DNA of 64,000 nucleotides. Origin: Euryodendron excelsum (lineage: Eukaryota > Streptophyta > Magnoliopsida > Ericales > Pentaphylacaceae). Shown piece by piece: positions 23,135 through 34,623 of this stretch. Below the pieces are notes generated by a model. It saw only the letters and a program-made list of their open reading frames with translations. It had not been told where the DNA came from and did no database searches. Each line of letters opens with the position of its first letter. The first letter of the stretch is position 1. A program made the position numbers and the translations under genes. The DNA lies in assembly GCA_033060915.1 (NCBI GenBank), contig CM065394.1:9401501-9465500 (forward strand), in the 5' to 3' direction.

Positions 23135-23993
23135 ATGGCAGGCACAAGCGATGAGGGTTCTGAGAAGAGTCACTGCTTCGGGAAGATGGCCCGAACAAAT
23201 TCTTGTCGGCAGCTCCAGCCGCTCTAGGGGTAGTCAGCACTCTGCCAATCGAGCACCTTCTAGCCAGGGTGGGAGGGGGGAGTAGGCCTCCAGTCGACCC
23301 CTTCCCTCCGTTGAGCCAACTCTCGAGGATGAGATGGACATTGAGGTTTTCCACTTTTGACTTTTCGGATGGCCAACGCTATTTTGAGCTGACTTCGGGT
23401 TTGGTATGACGGGCATCCTTCAGATGAGCAAGACATTTTTGCTGGTCTTTTGGTTGCATGGCTTCTCTCCTGTTAGTGTAGCTTGCTTTCTGGTAGTGGT
23501 TCCCACCTGACCTGTCTTTCTTCCATTTTGGAGAATGTGAGCTTGCCCCTACTCCCCATAAGTATGGCTCCCTCCTAAGTCTTCAGGATGGTTCAACTGA
23601 CATTATGGGACCCACTTTTCCTGATGGCTGCATCACGATTGTCGCTCTTCAACTTGGGCTCCATTTTGAGGCTTTGTCTTCTGATCTACGACCCCAGTTT
23701 CCTTATGTCCCAATGAAGTTCTTGTTTCTCTCATTTTTAGTTTGTGACGAATAGGGGATTGGCATACTTCTCAAGATTGGTCAATCTCTCACATGGTGGC
23801 CCCAACTTCGCTCTTCTTAAGATTCTGGATGTTTCTACTCGAGGGAATGACGTGGTTGACTGCCAATTACTTGTACTACTTGCCAGGATTCATGAGGGGC
23901 ACCCATATGCTCCTATGGTTGTTGGACAGACCTTAGGGAGGGGGACGATGCTCATTGTTGGGGATGTGCTTCATTACTCTAGCTTTGGGTGAT
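23135..23993 (+). pseudogene. Antisense PMD gene of N (broken; divergent core)
   Basis: It runs opposite to element N. The first part (to about 23350) matches the antisense protein of M and E: start MAGTSDEGSE (MADAGDDGSE in M), a serine/arginine-rich stretch, then RPPVDPFPP and a VEPTLEDEMD-like acidic part, with at least two frameshifts. From about 23350 the sequence no longer matches M or E. It still reads like a plant mobile domain protein: FHFGECELAPTPHKYGSLL near 23520, and further on VDCQLLVLL and HEGHPYAPMVVGQTL near 23860-23925. Stops are numerous. PMD proteins are plant nuclear factors or transposon-borne proteins of poorly known role; the PMD call for this second part is by motif resemblance only. 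Confidence 0.55.
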
Positions 23994-26550
23994 TGGCCAC
24001 TTATTCACTACCCCTCTTTCGAAGCCGTTTGATTGGGGAGGTCGAGGGTGGGCCATTCCCCCATTCTCTCTTTCTTGTTGGTCATGGAAATCTGAGCTTT
24101 CTAAGGTGTGAGCCAGTACCGGAGATATCTGAGGGGTAGCTTCAGTTCCTTTTTATATTTTGCTTTGTTCCATATTTCCAATTTGAGAGAAAGAGAAAGA
24201 CATAGAGTGAGTTTTGTACAAAAACAGTTGAAGAATGCCCTGGTAAGGGGTGAACGCATGTCATACTTTTTTTTTATGAATTGAATGTGTGTCCTACTTT
24301 TTATGAATGCACAGATTCACACAGAATTGGAATTGAATGCATGTTGTACTTTTGGATAATGTGCATACATAAATAGAATTTAATGCAATGTTCCCCATTT
24401 TATTTTTTTTTTTTGTGATAAATGCATAGATTTATGTAGGAATTGATTTAAATGCATAACCTACAAATGAACAAGTTCATACAGGAATGCAGCTGAATGC
24501 ATGCATAGATACAAACTACACATGAATCTAAATGGATGATACAGGTTATACATGTCAGGGATGCATCAGTACTACATGTATATAAGCTATTTACAAAAAA
24601 AAAAATCCCAGGATTGCCCCATAGGCGCATACTCTCAGGATTCTGTTCCTTTCTAGGATTCTGCCCCATTTAGTTTTGTCCCATTCTCATCGGGGTGTGA
24701 TAGCATTTGCTCCATTCTCTAGGGATCTTGACCTTTTGGTTTGCTATCTTATCCCTACTTTCTATAGGGTTGTTGTTTGGGGTTTTTCTGATCTCACTTG
24801 GTTTTCTCTCTCAGATCTCCAAAATGCCACCATGGCTCGAGCAATAACTTGCATGCTCTTTGCAGAGCGATAAACAGCTAAGCCCTTAATCCGAGAAGAC
24901 TTCTTTTAGGACCGTAATGTAGGCTGGGTTTAGGGGTTGTAAGAAACGAAGGGATATTTAGGCTCAAAGTTCTTCTTTTAGTGGGTCGTTCAAACCAAAA
25001 CCATCTGAGCGCACCTTGGAGCATGGGATTGCCCCTTGCATTCCCTTCCAGTTCTCCTTTCTCAGCCTAGTTGTCTTGGTATTGTTCATGCTTATTTGGA
25101 ATAAACAATTTTCTTTGATCAGAGAGGACTTGAATTTGGACCGTAACATAGGCTAGGTTAAGGGGTTTATGAATGAACTGGATATGTAGGCTCAAATTTG
25201 ACATTGCTTCTAGTAGGGTTTAGATCCGCACCATCCGTGGTTGGTCTTCCACTGGGGTTTCATCCCCTGATATCCTCCTCTAGCTTCAGAAACATATTTG
25301 GCTCATTTAGATCAACCAATCCTTCTCAATCAGAGTGGACTTTAGTAGGGTTGTAATGTAGGCCATAGGTTAGGGTTTAACAAGAAAGGGTAAAGGCTCA
25401 AACCTATTTCTTCTACTGGGTTTCTTTGTAACCTAGGATCACCTTTAGATTTCCTTCTTGCTTTTGACCATATATTTCTCACGGTGAAAACGACTCTTTT
25501 CTTTCACCCTTACCATGTGCTTTTTGAGGGAAACATGACTCCCCTCTCATTTGATTTTCTTATTATGCTCTTGAAGATGACTCAATCATGGTTTTCTTTA
25601 GGCCTTTCTTTAGATAGATTTTTTTTTTTTTTTTTGGCCTCTTGCCCCTTCTTTACCTTGGCCTTTCTTTTCTTTTATGGAATGACTAATTCTTCGATTC
25701 TTTTTCTCTAGACCTTTTCCTTGGCGGTTCAATCTACCCAATGTGGGCAGTGATCCCTAGGTTGGGTTTTTCGGGAAAAGGATAGATGGCTCAACAGGTT
25801 TGGCAAGGGGTTTCTTTTGACTGCATGGGAAATGAAATGAGGGCCTCTCTTCATTTTGAACAAGATTGCTTGATCCATAGAGCCTTCACGTTACTTTAAC
25901 TTGATGGCCAATGATATTATCTGCCAGATCTTCTGCTGCCTGTCTGCTCCAGCGTGGGGGAATGGTTTTGGATCGGGGTTGACAAAAAGAAAACTTCCGC
26001 TTCTTGCGAGGCACTAGTGGGTTAAGCAAAGGGAATATTTTTATGTGTAGTAATAGAATTGAGGGCCTCTAATCATTTCAAATTGAATTGCTTAGTCCAT
26101 AAAGCCTTTGTACAAAATTTAGACAATATTTCTAGGAATGATGTGTTTCGGCCAATGAATCCCTACATATTCTACCGAATCAACTACTCTGTGCTTACCC
26201 CGGTGTGGGGGATGGTTATTGGTTTGGGGACATCTGAATAAAAATTAGTTACGGCTCTAGTGGGTTGAGCAAAGGGTAGTGTTTATTTGGGATAAGTAGA
26301 ATAATGGCTTCTCATCATTTTAGGGACTCGGCTGCCCATCGCTTAGCCAGGATATCACGCAAGTGTCGCCTTTTCAATAAACTCTGCACTTCTCTATTGA
26401 GACTGTCTTCCCCCTATCTCTCATTCTCTCTTTGTCTCTCGAAGGTTTTAACCCCTTTTAAATAGGTGGCCTATGCTATCCCATCCTTGAAGTTGAGTCA
26501 TCACTAAATGGGAAAGAATCCTTAAACGCAACAATCCTCCACAAGAGTAT
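23994..26550 (-). other. Non-coding family spacer of N
   Basis: Reverse-complement counterpart of the M spacer (36060-38059); for example the AACCTAGGATCACCTTTA phrase near 25430 matches 37150. It holds about three diverged ~215-bp units (starts near 24893, 25118, 25328: GACTT...GTAATGTAGGC...AGGCTCAAA) and a second diverged repeat family between 25740 and 26330 (GTGGGTTAAGCAAAGGG, TTGAGGGCCTCT). No pol motif or long frame is seen. Confidence 0.65.
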
Positions 26551-27074
26551 GAGACAAAAGGGGATAAACTGGACACTTCATCTTTTTCATTTCAAATCAT
26601 GAATGCACGGCCTGTGTGTTTATTTAAATAAGATATGCAAGAAAATAGACAAATAAAAAAAGAAACAGATAAATTTTATGAAAACCTCCCTTTTCTTGTG
26701 GACCTTTTGGTGAGAACCCTTAACCCTTAATAAGGTTTTGGGACTACATCAACCTCTTGGTGCTTCATTCATCAGGTGTATCAATGGAGGGCGAGTTCAA
26801 GATATTTGTCATGCATTTGGAAGTTAGAGGATGCGTTGTTGCAATGCACAGGTCTGACAAGACTTCGCAAATGGTGAGGTCCTCTTTGGCATGGATAGTG
26901 ATTGTCTTGGCATGGCGCGAGGGTAGTTGCATAGAGGTAATGTCTTGCGGATGGATGATTAATTATTCCTTCACGTAGGTTCGGCCTCCTTCAATAGCCT
27001 AGCTCATCCTTGCATGAGTTTAAATTGGGCATGATACTAGAGGGGTTTCCATGAGTTCGATTGTGCTCTTTGAC
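26551..27074 (-). other. Unidentified segment in the place of gag
   Basis: In element order it follows a strong acceptor-like site (TTTCTTTTCTTTTTCAG, AG at 27075-27076) where M and E begin gag. No gag similarity is visible. Two minus-strand frames are nearly open over about 130 codons, one with stops only at its ends and one internal position. I do not recognise the product. It could be a remnant of a replaced coding region or simply non-coding. Confidence 0.4.
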
Positions 27075-29054
27075 CTGAAAAAGAAAAGAAAAACAAAATA
27101 TAGTTAGCACGTGGAGTTGGGGGTTCTATGCAATGCATGTCCTATGGAGGTCCCTTCTTTGAGGGAGTCTAGGAATGATGACAAGTCTATTTTGGAGGTG
27201 GGGTTTTGCCCCTATTATGCAATACAATACCTCTTCAGCGTGGGCCGGTTAATGATTTCCTATGTGGGCAATCCTGCCTCCATGGACTGAGAGAGATTTG
27301 GGCCTCTCTCGAGATATGGTTCTATGCATGCCATGAATCCTTAGGGTTTAAGAACCCGTAGGAAACTTGGTAGGTTCGATTAACATGACATCGGATTGCT
27401 CCTTTCTCTCTACGGTTGATTAGATGCATGAGAATGAAATGACTCGAGTTTCTTGGAACTCTTGTCTTGCAATGGATATGGGTGCATGAGCATAAAAGGA
27501 AGTGAATGTGCGAGCAATATGATAACAATGAATAAATGGTCTAGAAAAACCCCCTTCTTATCTTGCTTCTGCCTTCGGTTCTCTTGATGTTTGGAAATGA
27601 GAAGGGGGAGGATAGAAGACAAAAAAAAAAAAAAGGAAAGTCAGTGCCTTGATTTTAAAATTTTTATGCAATGCATGTCCTAGGGGTGCCCTTACTTGAG
27701 AGCGAAACTAAACATGATGTGTTGGCTCACTTTTGGAGATAGGGGGTTTGCCCTTATATGCAGACACTTTACCGTCAGGTGGGAACCTTCAGCCATTCAT
27801 GCATTCATTCATAAAAGAAAGAAGTACATTAAATTTTGGGTTTAAGATACAAAAGAATTGAAATACATTTTAATAGGGGAAGGGGGAACATTTTCCTTTG
27901 GACTTCCACCTATCTATTTTTACAAAAAGGAAAACCTAAACTACTCTTGAGTCTTCGGATTCGCCTTCCTTGGATTTGGTGTTGAGGAGGTCGCTGAGAG
28001 ACCTTGCTGATTGATTGCCCTTTGTCTTCTTGGCAACCCTATCTCCGTGAGCATAGAGGGATTGGGGCCCCTCTTATGGAATGAATCGAGATGCATGCAA
28101 TGAGTCCTTAGGGTTACGCGGGAACCCTTAGGGTTTGGGTAGGTTTAATGCAAGGGAGAGTAACGTTGGTGTCACTCTCAATGGGTTGATCATATGCATG
28201 AGAATGCAGTGACTTGAGTTACTTGGAACTCTTGTCTTGACATGGAATACTGAATGCATGAACATGAATATGCAAAGAGTACAAGGAGAGAAGGTACAAT
28301 TAAAGTAAACATGCATTCATGAACAGTTAGATAGGCATTATAACAGTATAAATACAAGCATTATAACAGCAGGAATAAACAGGTATAAATGAAAGTAAGA
28401 ACAGTCGCCCTTTCCTCCGTGATTTGAAAACAGTGCTCGTGTCTTAAATCCGGCAGAGGTTCGGCTATGCATGGTGTCTATATGAGTATGAGGTTGAGGG
28501 TTGACTAATGCGTCCTAAAAAGGCTCGGTCCTCGGATCTTCAAACCTAGGCCCACTCCCCGAGGTGGTGCCATGATCGGTTGGTGATCCGAGCGGGGGAA
28601 CCATCAAGAGGCCGTAGGCGAAGAAACTGACACAGCATCTTACCCACAACCAATATACTGTTCCCCCTTTCTAACTAGAAAGGACATATCAGGGTATGCA
28701 AATATGCAGAATGCAAGTGCACATTCAGTGTGTGTGTGATTCTTAAAAGCGGAGGAAAGGGCCCAACAACTCCCATTCATCCTGTACATCACATTCATGC
28801 AGAGTAGTTAATAATATTTAAACATAAAGCGCACCTACAAAACAAAGATGCAAGTGTCAGTATGTGGATGACAAACATAATACAAGATAATATGAGTAGA
28901 TGCATGTTTTTTGAAAACAATTTTGAAAATTTGGTTTTGAAAATTTGAAGTGGATAGGATTGAACCAAGTTAATTGAAGACTCTACATGGGTAAAGGGTA
29001 AAGAGACATGACTAACGACCTAACCCTCTAAGTATCCCCAGTGGAGTCGCCAGC
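27075..29054 (-). other. PBS and leader of N, with partial internal duplication
   Basis: The PBS is intact (29035-29052). An acceptor-like AG at 28835-28836 is preceded by TACTGAC and TTTGTTTTGTAG on the minus strand. The stretch 27129-27530 is a diverged partial copy of 27660-28260 (ATGCAATGCATGTCCTA, GATGCATGAGAATG and TTGGAACTCTTGTCTTG recur), so part of the leader is present twice. The conserved GC-rich foldable block lies at about 28550-28605. No gene. Confidence 0.7.
29035..29052 (-). other. Primer-binding site of N
   Basis: The minus strand reads TGGCGACTCCACTGGGGA two bases after the LTR end GCGCGACA. It is the best preserved PBS of the family in this window. Confidence 0.8.
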
Positions 29055-32000
29055 TGTCGCGCCTAGATTTTTCACACTCGAGGAATACTCACCCAAGCGG
29101 GAAAAATGCTGTACTCTCTCGTTAGAACTCACCATCCTAAAAGAATGAGTGCGACTAGGTTTGAATTGAAAACAGGTTTGAATAAAGGGCTTTTGAAAAA
29201 GATTCGGAGTCGCCACCTAACTTGATTAAGGTGAGTTAGGTCACCTAAAAACTAAGAATAATCCGAAGACTACACTTAGGGTTTTTGAAAAACGATTTTG
29301 AAAAATACCACATCAAGAGAGGGTTTTTACGAAAAATAGGTTGTTTGGCAACTTTTGGAAAACATTTAGCCCTTTTTTGAAAAATTAACTCATTTTGGTC
29401 TTTGAAATCAGTGATCCTAAGTTCGGAGGTTGGTTACGTGTGGGGAAGACGCACTAAGCCATCACCCTACCCCGCCCTTTCGGTACCTACATGTCAATCT
29501 ACCCTAGATTCACCTATGAGAGTCTTTAACTAACTAATGGTTCAGTCCTATCTACTTTGAAAAATAATGCTTGAAAACTAACATGGTGCATGGTATGCAA
29601 GTGTAAGGAAAGAGAATTGAAAAATAGATTTAGAAAGAGATTGATTTCATTTGAAAATAGATTTGAAGAAATAGAATTGAAATTGGAAAGTTTGAAAATT
29701 GAAAATAGAAGTTTGAAAATAGAAATTTTGAAATTGGAATTTGAAAATTGATTGGAATTTGAAATTTGGAAAGATTTTGGAAACCGCACCCATGAGGGTG
29801 GAATTGAAAGTTTGAAAAGTATTGTGACCGCACCTATGAAGGTTGCCTACGTATCCCTTTGGGGGAATCAGGTCAGTCGTAGTTTGGACCGGAGTCCGAG
29901 TGAAAAGAGAAAAGTTGATTTAAAGAAGGAGATTGAATTGGAAATTGAAAGTAGAAGATTGAGAGATTGAACTTTGAATGGAGGATTGAAAATTGGAATT
30001 TGGAATTTTGGAATTGAAAAGATTGAATTTTGATTTGAAAAGATCGAACTTGGAAGAAAAATTCAGACTTATTTTAGAAAGATGGAGGTTTAGGAAACCC
30101 AGACTTAGGAAAGATAGGAGACCTAGGAAAGACTTGAGATTTAGAAAGATTTGACTTGAATGTTGGACTTGGAAGATTTGGAAAGATTTGGAAACTTGGA
30201 ATTTAGGAAAAATTTAGATTAGGAAAGTTTCGAATTAGGAAAGTGTCATTTTTGGAAAGTTTCGAAATTAAGAAAGTTGTAGGTTTAGGAAAGTTTTGAA
30301 ATTAGAAAAGTTTCATTTTTTGAAAGTTTTGGAATTAGAAAAGTTTTGAATTAAGAACGTTTTGAATTAAGAAAATTTCAAATTTAGAAATGTTTGAAAA
30401 AGGGAAGTTTTGATTTTGGAAAGTTTTGAAAACAAGGAAGTTTTGAAAATAAGAAAGTTTCATTTTGGAAAGGTTTGAAAAAGGAAAGTTTTCAGTTTAG
30501 GAAATGTTTGAATTAAGAAAGTTTTGAGTTTAGAAAAGTCTTAGATTTGGAAATATGTTGAAGTTTTTGAAAGTCTAGAATTTTGGGGAGATTTAGGTTT
30601 AGAAAGATTTAACTTGAGAAAGTTTCAAATTTAGAAAGTTTTAAATTTGGAAAGATTTGAAATTTAGAAAGTTTAAGATTTAGAAAGTTTTAGAGTTTAG
30701 AGAGTCTTGAAATTAGGAAAGGCTTGAAGTTTAGGAAAAGTTTGAGTTTAGAAAGAGTTTGAAAAATTAGAATTGGAAAGTTGAGATTTGGAAAAGGGGT
30801 AGGATTAGGAAAGGGTTGAATTAGGAAAGATTTGGATTTTGAAACTTAAGGAAATGTTTAAAGTTTAGGTTTAGGAAACTTATGGTGTAGGAAGGAATTG
30901 AATTAGGAAAGGCTTGGATTAAAAAGGGATTGGATTTGGTTTCTAAAAGAGAAACGTTGGATTTTGTTTCCAAAAATGGAGGACGGGATCTAGTTTCCTA
31001 AACGGGGAGATTTGATTCGGTTTCCGAACGGGAAGATAGGATTTGGCAAGGATTTGGAAAGGGAGACTCTACAAACCCTAGGTTTGAAAAATTATAGTTT
31101 AGACGTAGAAAAGAGGTTTTGAAAATATGTATAGTTTGGACGTGAAAACAAGAGGTTTTGGAAACCTATGTTTGGGGCAAAGTTTGAAAATCATGTTTTT
31201 GGAAAGAAAATTAGGGTTTCCTAATTGTGGGTTCTAAGGCTTGATTTGGGGCTCTAAGAAAAGAGTTTTTGGAAAGTGTGTTTTTAGAAATGTAGATTTT
31301 CTAGAAGGGAATCCTAGGAAGGAGTTTTTGGAAAGTGTGTTTGAAGAGGGAGTTTTTGGAAGGAAAATCTTAGAGGGGAATTTCCAGAAGGAAGATTTTG
31401 GAAAGGGAGTTTTTTGGAAAGATTTTTGGAGAGAGTTTTTAGAAAGTGAATTTAGGGAGTGATTTCAGAAAGTGAATTTTGAGGAAAAGATTTTGGAGAG
31501 TTGAAAAAGAGAGTTTTGAAAAATAGATTTTGGAAGGGAGTTTTTGAAAACAATTTTGAAGAGGGGAGTTTTAGGAAAGTATGTTGAAAAAGAGATTCTT
31601 ACGGAGAGATTTTTAAAGAGAGTTTTTAGAAGGTGTAAAAACATCTCACTTTCCTAAAGCAATTCTAACCATAAGAAGGCTAGAACCACTTTAGGAAAAC
31701 GGTTTTGAAAATAACAAGATTTGAAAATATAGACCAAAATGTCACTTTTAATGTAACACTTTCCTAAAGCAACCCTAGCCATGGAAATGCTAGAATCACT
31801 GTAGGATTGTGATTTTGAAAACATGTTTTTGAAAAAGAGCTTTTGATGCAATTTTGAAAACAGTTTGAAAAACAATTTTTGAAAACAACTTTTTGAAAAC
31901 GAATTTTGGAAGATGCAAGACTATGATTTGCACAATGCAATTTGGGGTTATGAACATAAAAGGTTAAGGCTTCACCACATAATCAAGGGGGCCGGACCCA

Positions 32001-32519
32001 CGTGGTCACTGGTTAGACTAGAAGAAAGCCCCCGACACGGTGACTCTCCAACAGTCTAATCCTACACATGGACTGGTAGTCCCCTTATTTCAAGCATGCA
32101 AAGAAAGGGGGGGAAAGAGATGGGGGATTAAAATAGAGAAAACCTAAGTGGGTTGGAGAGAGAAGAAAGAGGGGGGAAGTGCAGAACATTAAAGAGAAAA
32201 CCTACCGTATGTCTTCTTTATTTTGCGCGCCGCGCTGTCTTCGGTCTTTGGTCTTTGTCTTGATCTTCACCTTTAGCCTTCAAGAGTTGTCTTCAAGCTT
32301 TGGATGGCAGCTCTTCAAGTCTTCGGAGAAAGGTTGAAGGCTAGTGTATGAGAGTATGGGGGAGTGTATGAGTGTATAGGAGGCTAGGGTTTGTGTCTAG
32401 TGGCTAGGGTTTGGGAGAACCTAGGGAGGCTAGGGTTTTGGAGGTGCTTGAGCTCTGTATATCGAAATATAGGATTTTTAGGTTAAGTTTGCAGACTCTT
32501 TCATGTTGAACGAGGCTCT

Positions 32520-32528
32520 GTATTTTTA
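32520..32528 (-). promoter_or_regulatory. Mutated TATA box in the N 5' LTR
   Basis: The minus strand reads TAAAAATAC where the 3' LTR and other copies have TATAAATAC. As this is the promoter that would drive the element, the change may have weakened N after insertion. Confidence 0.65.
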
Positions 32529-32542
32529 GAAGTTGGACAAAC

Positions 32543-32629
32543 CTGGCGCCTGTTGTAGTGGCGCCAGGGCAAACTTTACACTGGCGCCACTAGGAGTGGC
32601 GCCAGACCATTTTTTGGCTTGGCGCCAGC
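32543..32629 (-). repeat. Dyad row of the N 5' LTR, third dyad collapsed
   Basis: Complete dyads at 32543-32567 and 32581-32605. The third is reduced to one arm (TTGGCGCCAGCC at 32619-32630), as expected from slippage between its two TGGCGCC arms. Confidence 0.8.
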
Positions 32630-34623
32630 CAATTAGGAAAGGTTTAAGGTCAGCAAGCAACGTATTTTTGACTAGATTTGGGCGCATGTACTAGTGACTA
32701 CCATGTAAATTTTAGCCTGGCTTCACTAGGAGTGACTCCGGGAAGTCCTGGAATGATTTAAAGGAGCCGGGAATGACCCGGGGGGCCGGAAAGGAGCAGG
32801 AACACTTAAAATAGTGTCCTGGAGGTATTTGACTTGAAAAATGAAGATAGGATGTGTCAGAAAGGTCGACCGAGCCTTTAGGGGCAAAACGGTCAACCGG
32901 ACCGGAAAACTGCCGGGACAAACTCAAACTGTCCCGGAAGAAGACTTGGGATCTGGAAACATTATTTAGAATGTTCCCAGAGGTTGCCAGTTGGATTCCC
33001 AGAGCCGACGTGGTCGGAAAAGGAAGACCGGCCCACCAGGGGTAAATCGGTCATTTTGCACCAGGTTTGCCGGAACTGACTCGGAATGGTACGGAAAGGT
33101 AAAGGAAGGTTGAGAATACTATAAAAAGTATTCTTGGGACATTACCGGTTTGATACTCAAAGCCGGTATGGTCGAAGAAGGAGACCGGCCCTCTAGGGGC
33201 AAAACGGTCATTTTGTACTGGGTTGGCCGGAACTGACTCGGAATGATTCGGAAAGGTAAAGGAAGGTTGAGAATACTATAAAAAGTGTTCTCGAGACATT
33301 ACCGGTTTGATACCCAGAGCCGGTGTGGTTGAAGAAGGAGACCGGCCCTCCAGGGGCAAAACGGTCATTTTGTACCAGGTTGGCCGGAACTGACTCGAAA
33401 TGATCCGGAAAGAGAAGGGGAGGTTGAGAACACTATAAAAAGTATTCTCAGGAGGTTACTGGTTTGATACCCAGAGTCGGTGTGGTTCTCGGGGCGTTTG
33501 GATGCCTAGGGGCAGAATGGTCATCCTGACCGAAAAGTCTCGAAAAAGGTCCTACGGGTAGTTTGGTCCTTTTCCACCGAAGTGGGCTAACAGCCACTGG
33601 TGTTGACCTAGGTTTTGAGTGTTTCCGCCACTCTAACGGTGTGAGTATTTCTGCTACTCGGACGGGGTTTGATGATTTGTGAGTATTTCCGCTACTCGGA
33701 CGGGGTTGATAATTTGGGAGTATTTTCGCTACTCGGACGGGGTTGTGAGTGTTTTCACTACTCTAACGGTTCTGTGAGTATTTCCACTACTCTAACGGTT
33801 ATGTGAGTATTTCCGCTACTCTAACGGTTTTGTGTGTAGTTTTGCTACTCGGACCGTCTCGAGGAATAAACTGTCTCGAGAGTGGGACTGGAAGGGGTCT
33901 TACTGTCTCCGAAGAGACGTGCCTGGATTGGAGCCGTCTCGAGGAATAAACTGTCTCGAGAGTGGGATTGGAAATGGGTCTTACCGTCTCTAAAGAGACG
34001 TGCCTGGATTGTGAGTGTTTCCGCCACTCTAACGGTTTTGTGAGTATTTCCGCTACTCTAACGGTTTTGTGAGTAGTTTTGCTACTCGGACCGTCTCGAG
34101 GAATAAACTGTCTCGAGAGTGGGACTGGAAGGGGTCTTACCGGCTCCGAAGAGACGTGCCTAGATTGGAGCCGTCTCGAGGAATAAACTGTCTCGAGAGT
34201 GGGATTGGAAAGGGGTCTTACCGTCTCCAAAGAGACGTGCCTGGATTGTGAGTGTTTCCGCCACTCTAACGGCTTTGTGTGTATTTCCGCTACTCTAACG
34301 GTTTTGTGAGTGTTTCCGCCACTCTAACGGTTTTATGAGTGTTTCCGCCACTCTAACGGTTTTGTGAGTAGTTTTGCTACTCGAACCGTCTCGAGGAATA
34401 AACTGTCTCGAGAGCGGGATTGGAATTGGAATAAGAAAGGACAATGCCCCTAAGGGCATTTTGGTCATTTTGCCTCTCTTTGGGCCTGACAGGCCTGTAA
34501 AGCGATGGAAAGACGGAATTTGGACCTAGAGGATTGGTTTGGATTGGAATATGTCCACAATGACTTGAAAACAAGTCTGGACGGAGTGTAGACTGCCGAG
34601 CGGTAAAAAATGGGGTGCTTACA

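Larger units (their letters stand above)
16547..34623 (-). mobile_element. Element N: 18.1-kb gag-less, pol-less gypsy element inside gag of M
   Basis: Minus-oriented, with LTRs 29055-34623 (5') and 16547-22119 (3'), 5569 and 5573 bp, TG...CA ends and a perfect TSD GTCTG (16542-16546, 34624-34628). The internal region of 6935 bp holds, in element order, PBS, a leader with a partial duplication, a ~500-bp unidentified segment where gag should be, the family spacer, an antisense PMD gene (plus strand here) and a polypurine tract. The LTRs are still closely similar: a 222-bp stretch at 18707-18928 and 31241-31462 encodes the same 73 residues. N is the youngest insertion visible. Confidence 0.95.
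29055..34623 (-). repeat. 5' LTR of N
   Basis: Partner of 16547-22119 with the same order of parts: conserved block 29826-29900, low-complexity tract about 30060-31620, donor-like GT at 32204-32205, TATA position 32520-32528, dyads 32543-32629, ~156-bp array about 32876-33520 and CTCGAG-type arrays 33616-34410. Notable differences from the 3' LTR are a changed TATA box and a half-deleted dyad. Confidence 0.95.
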
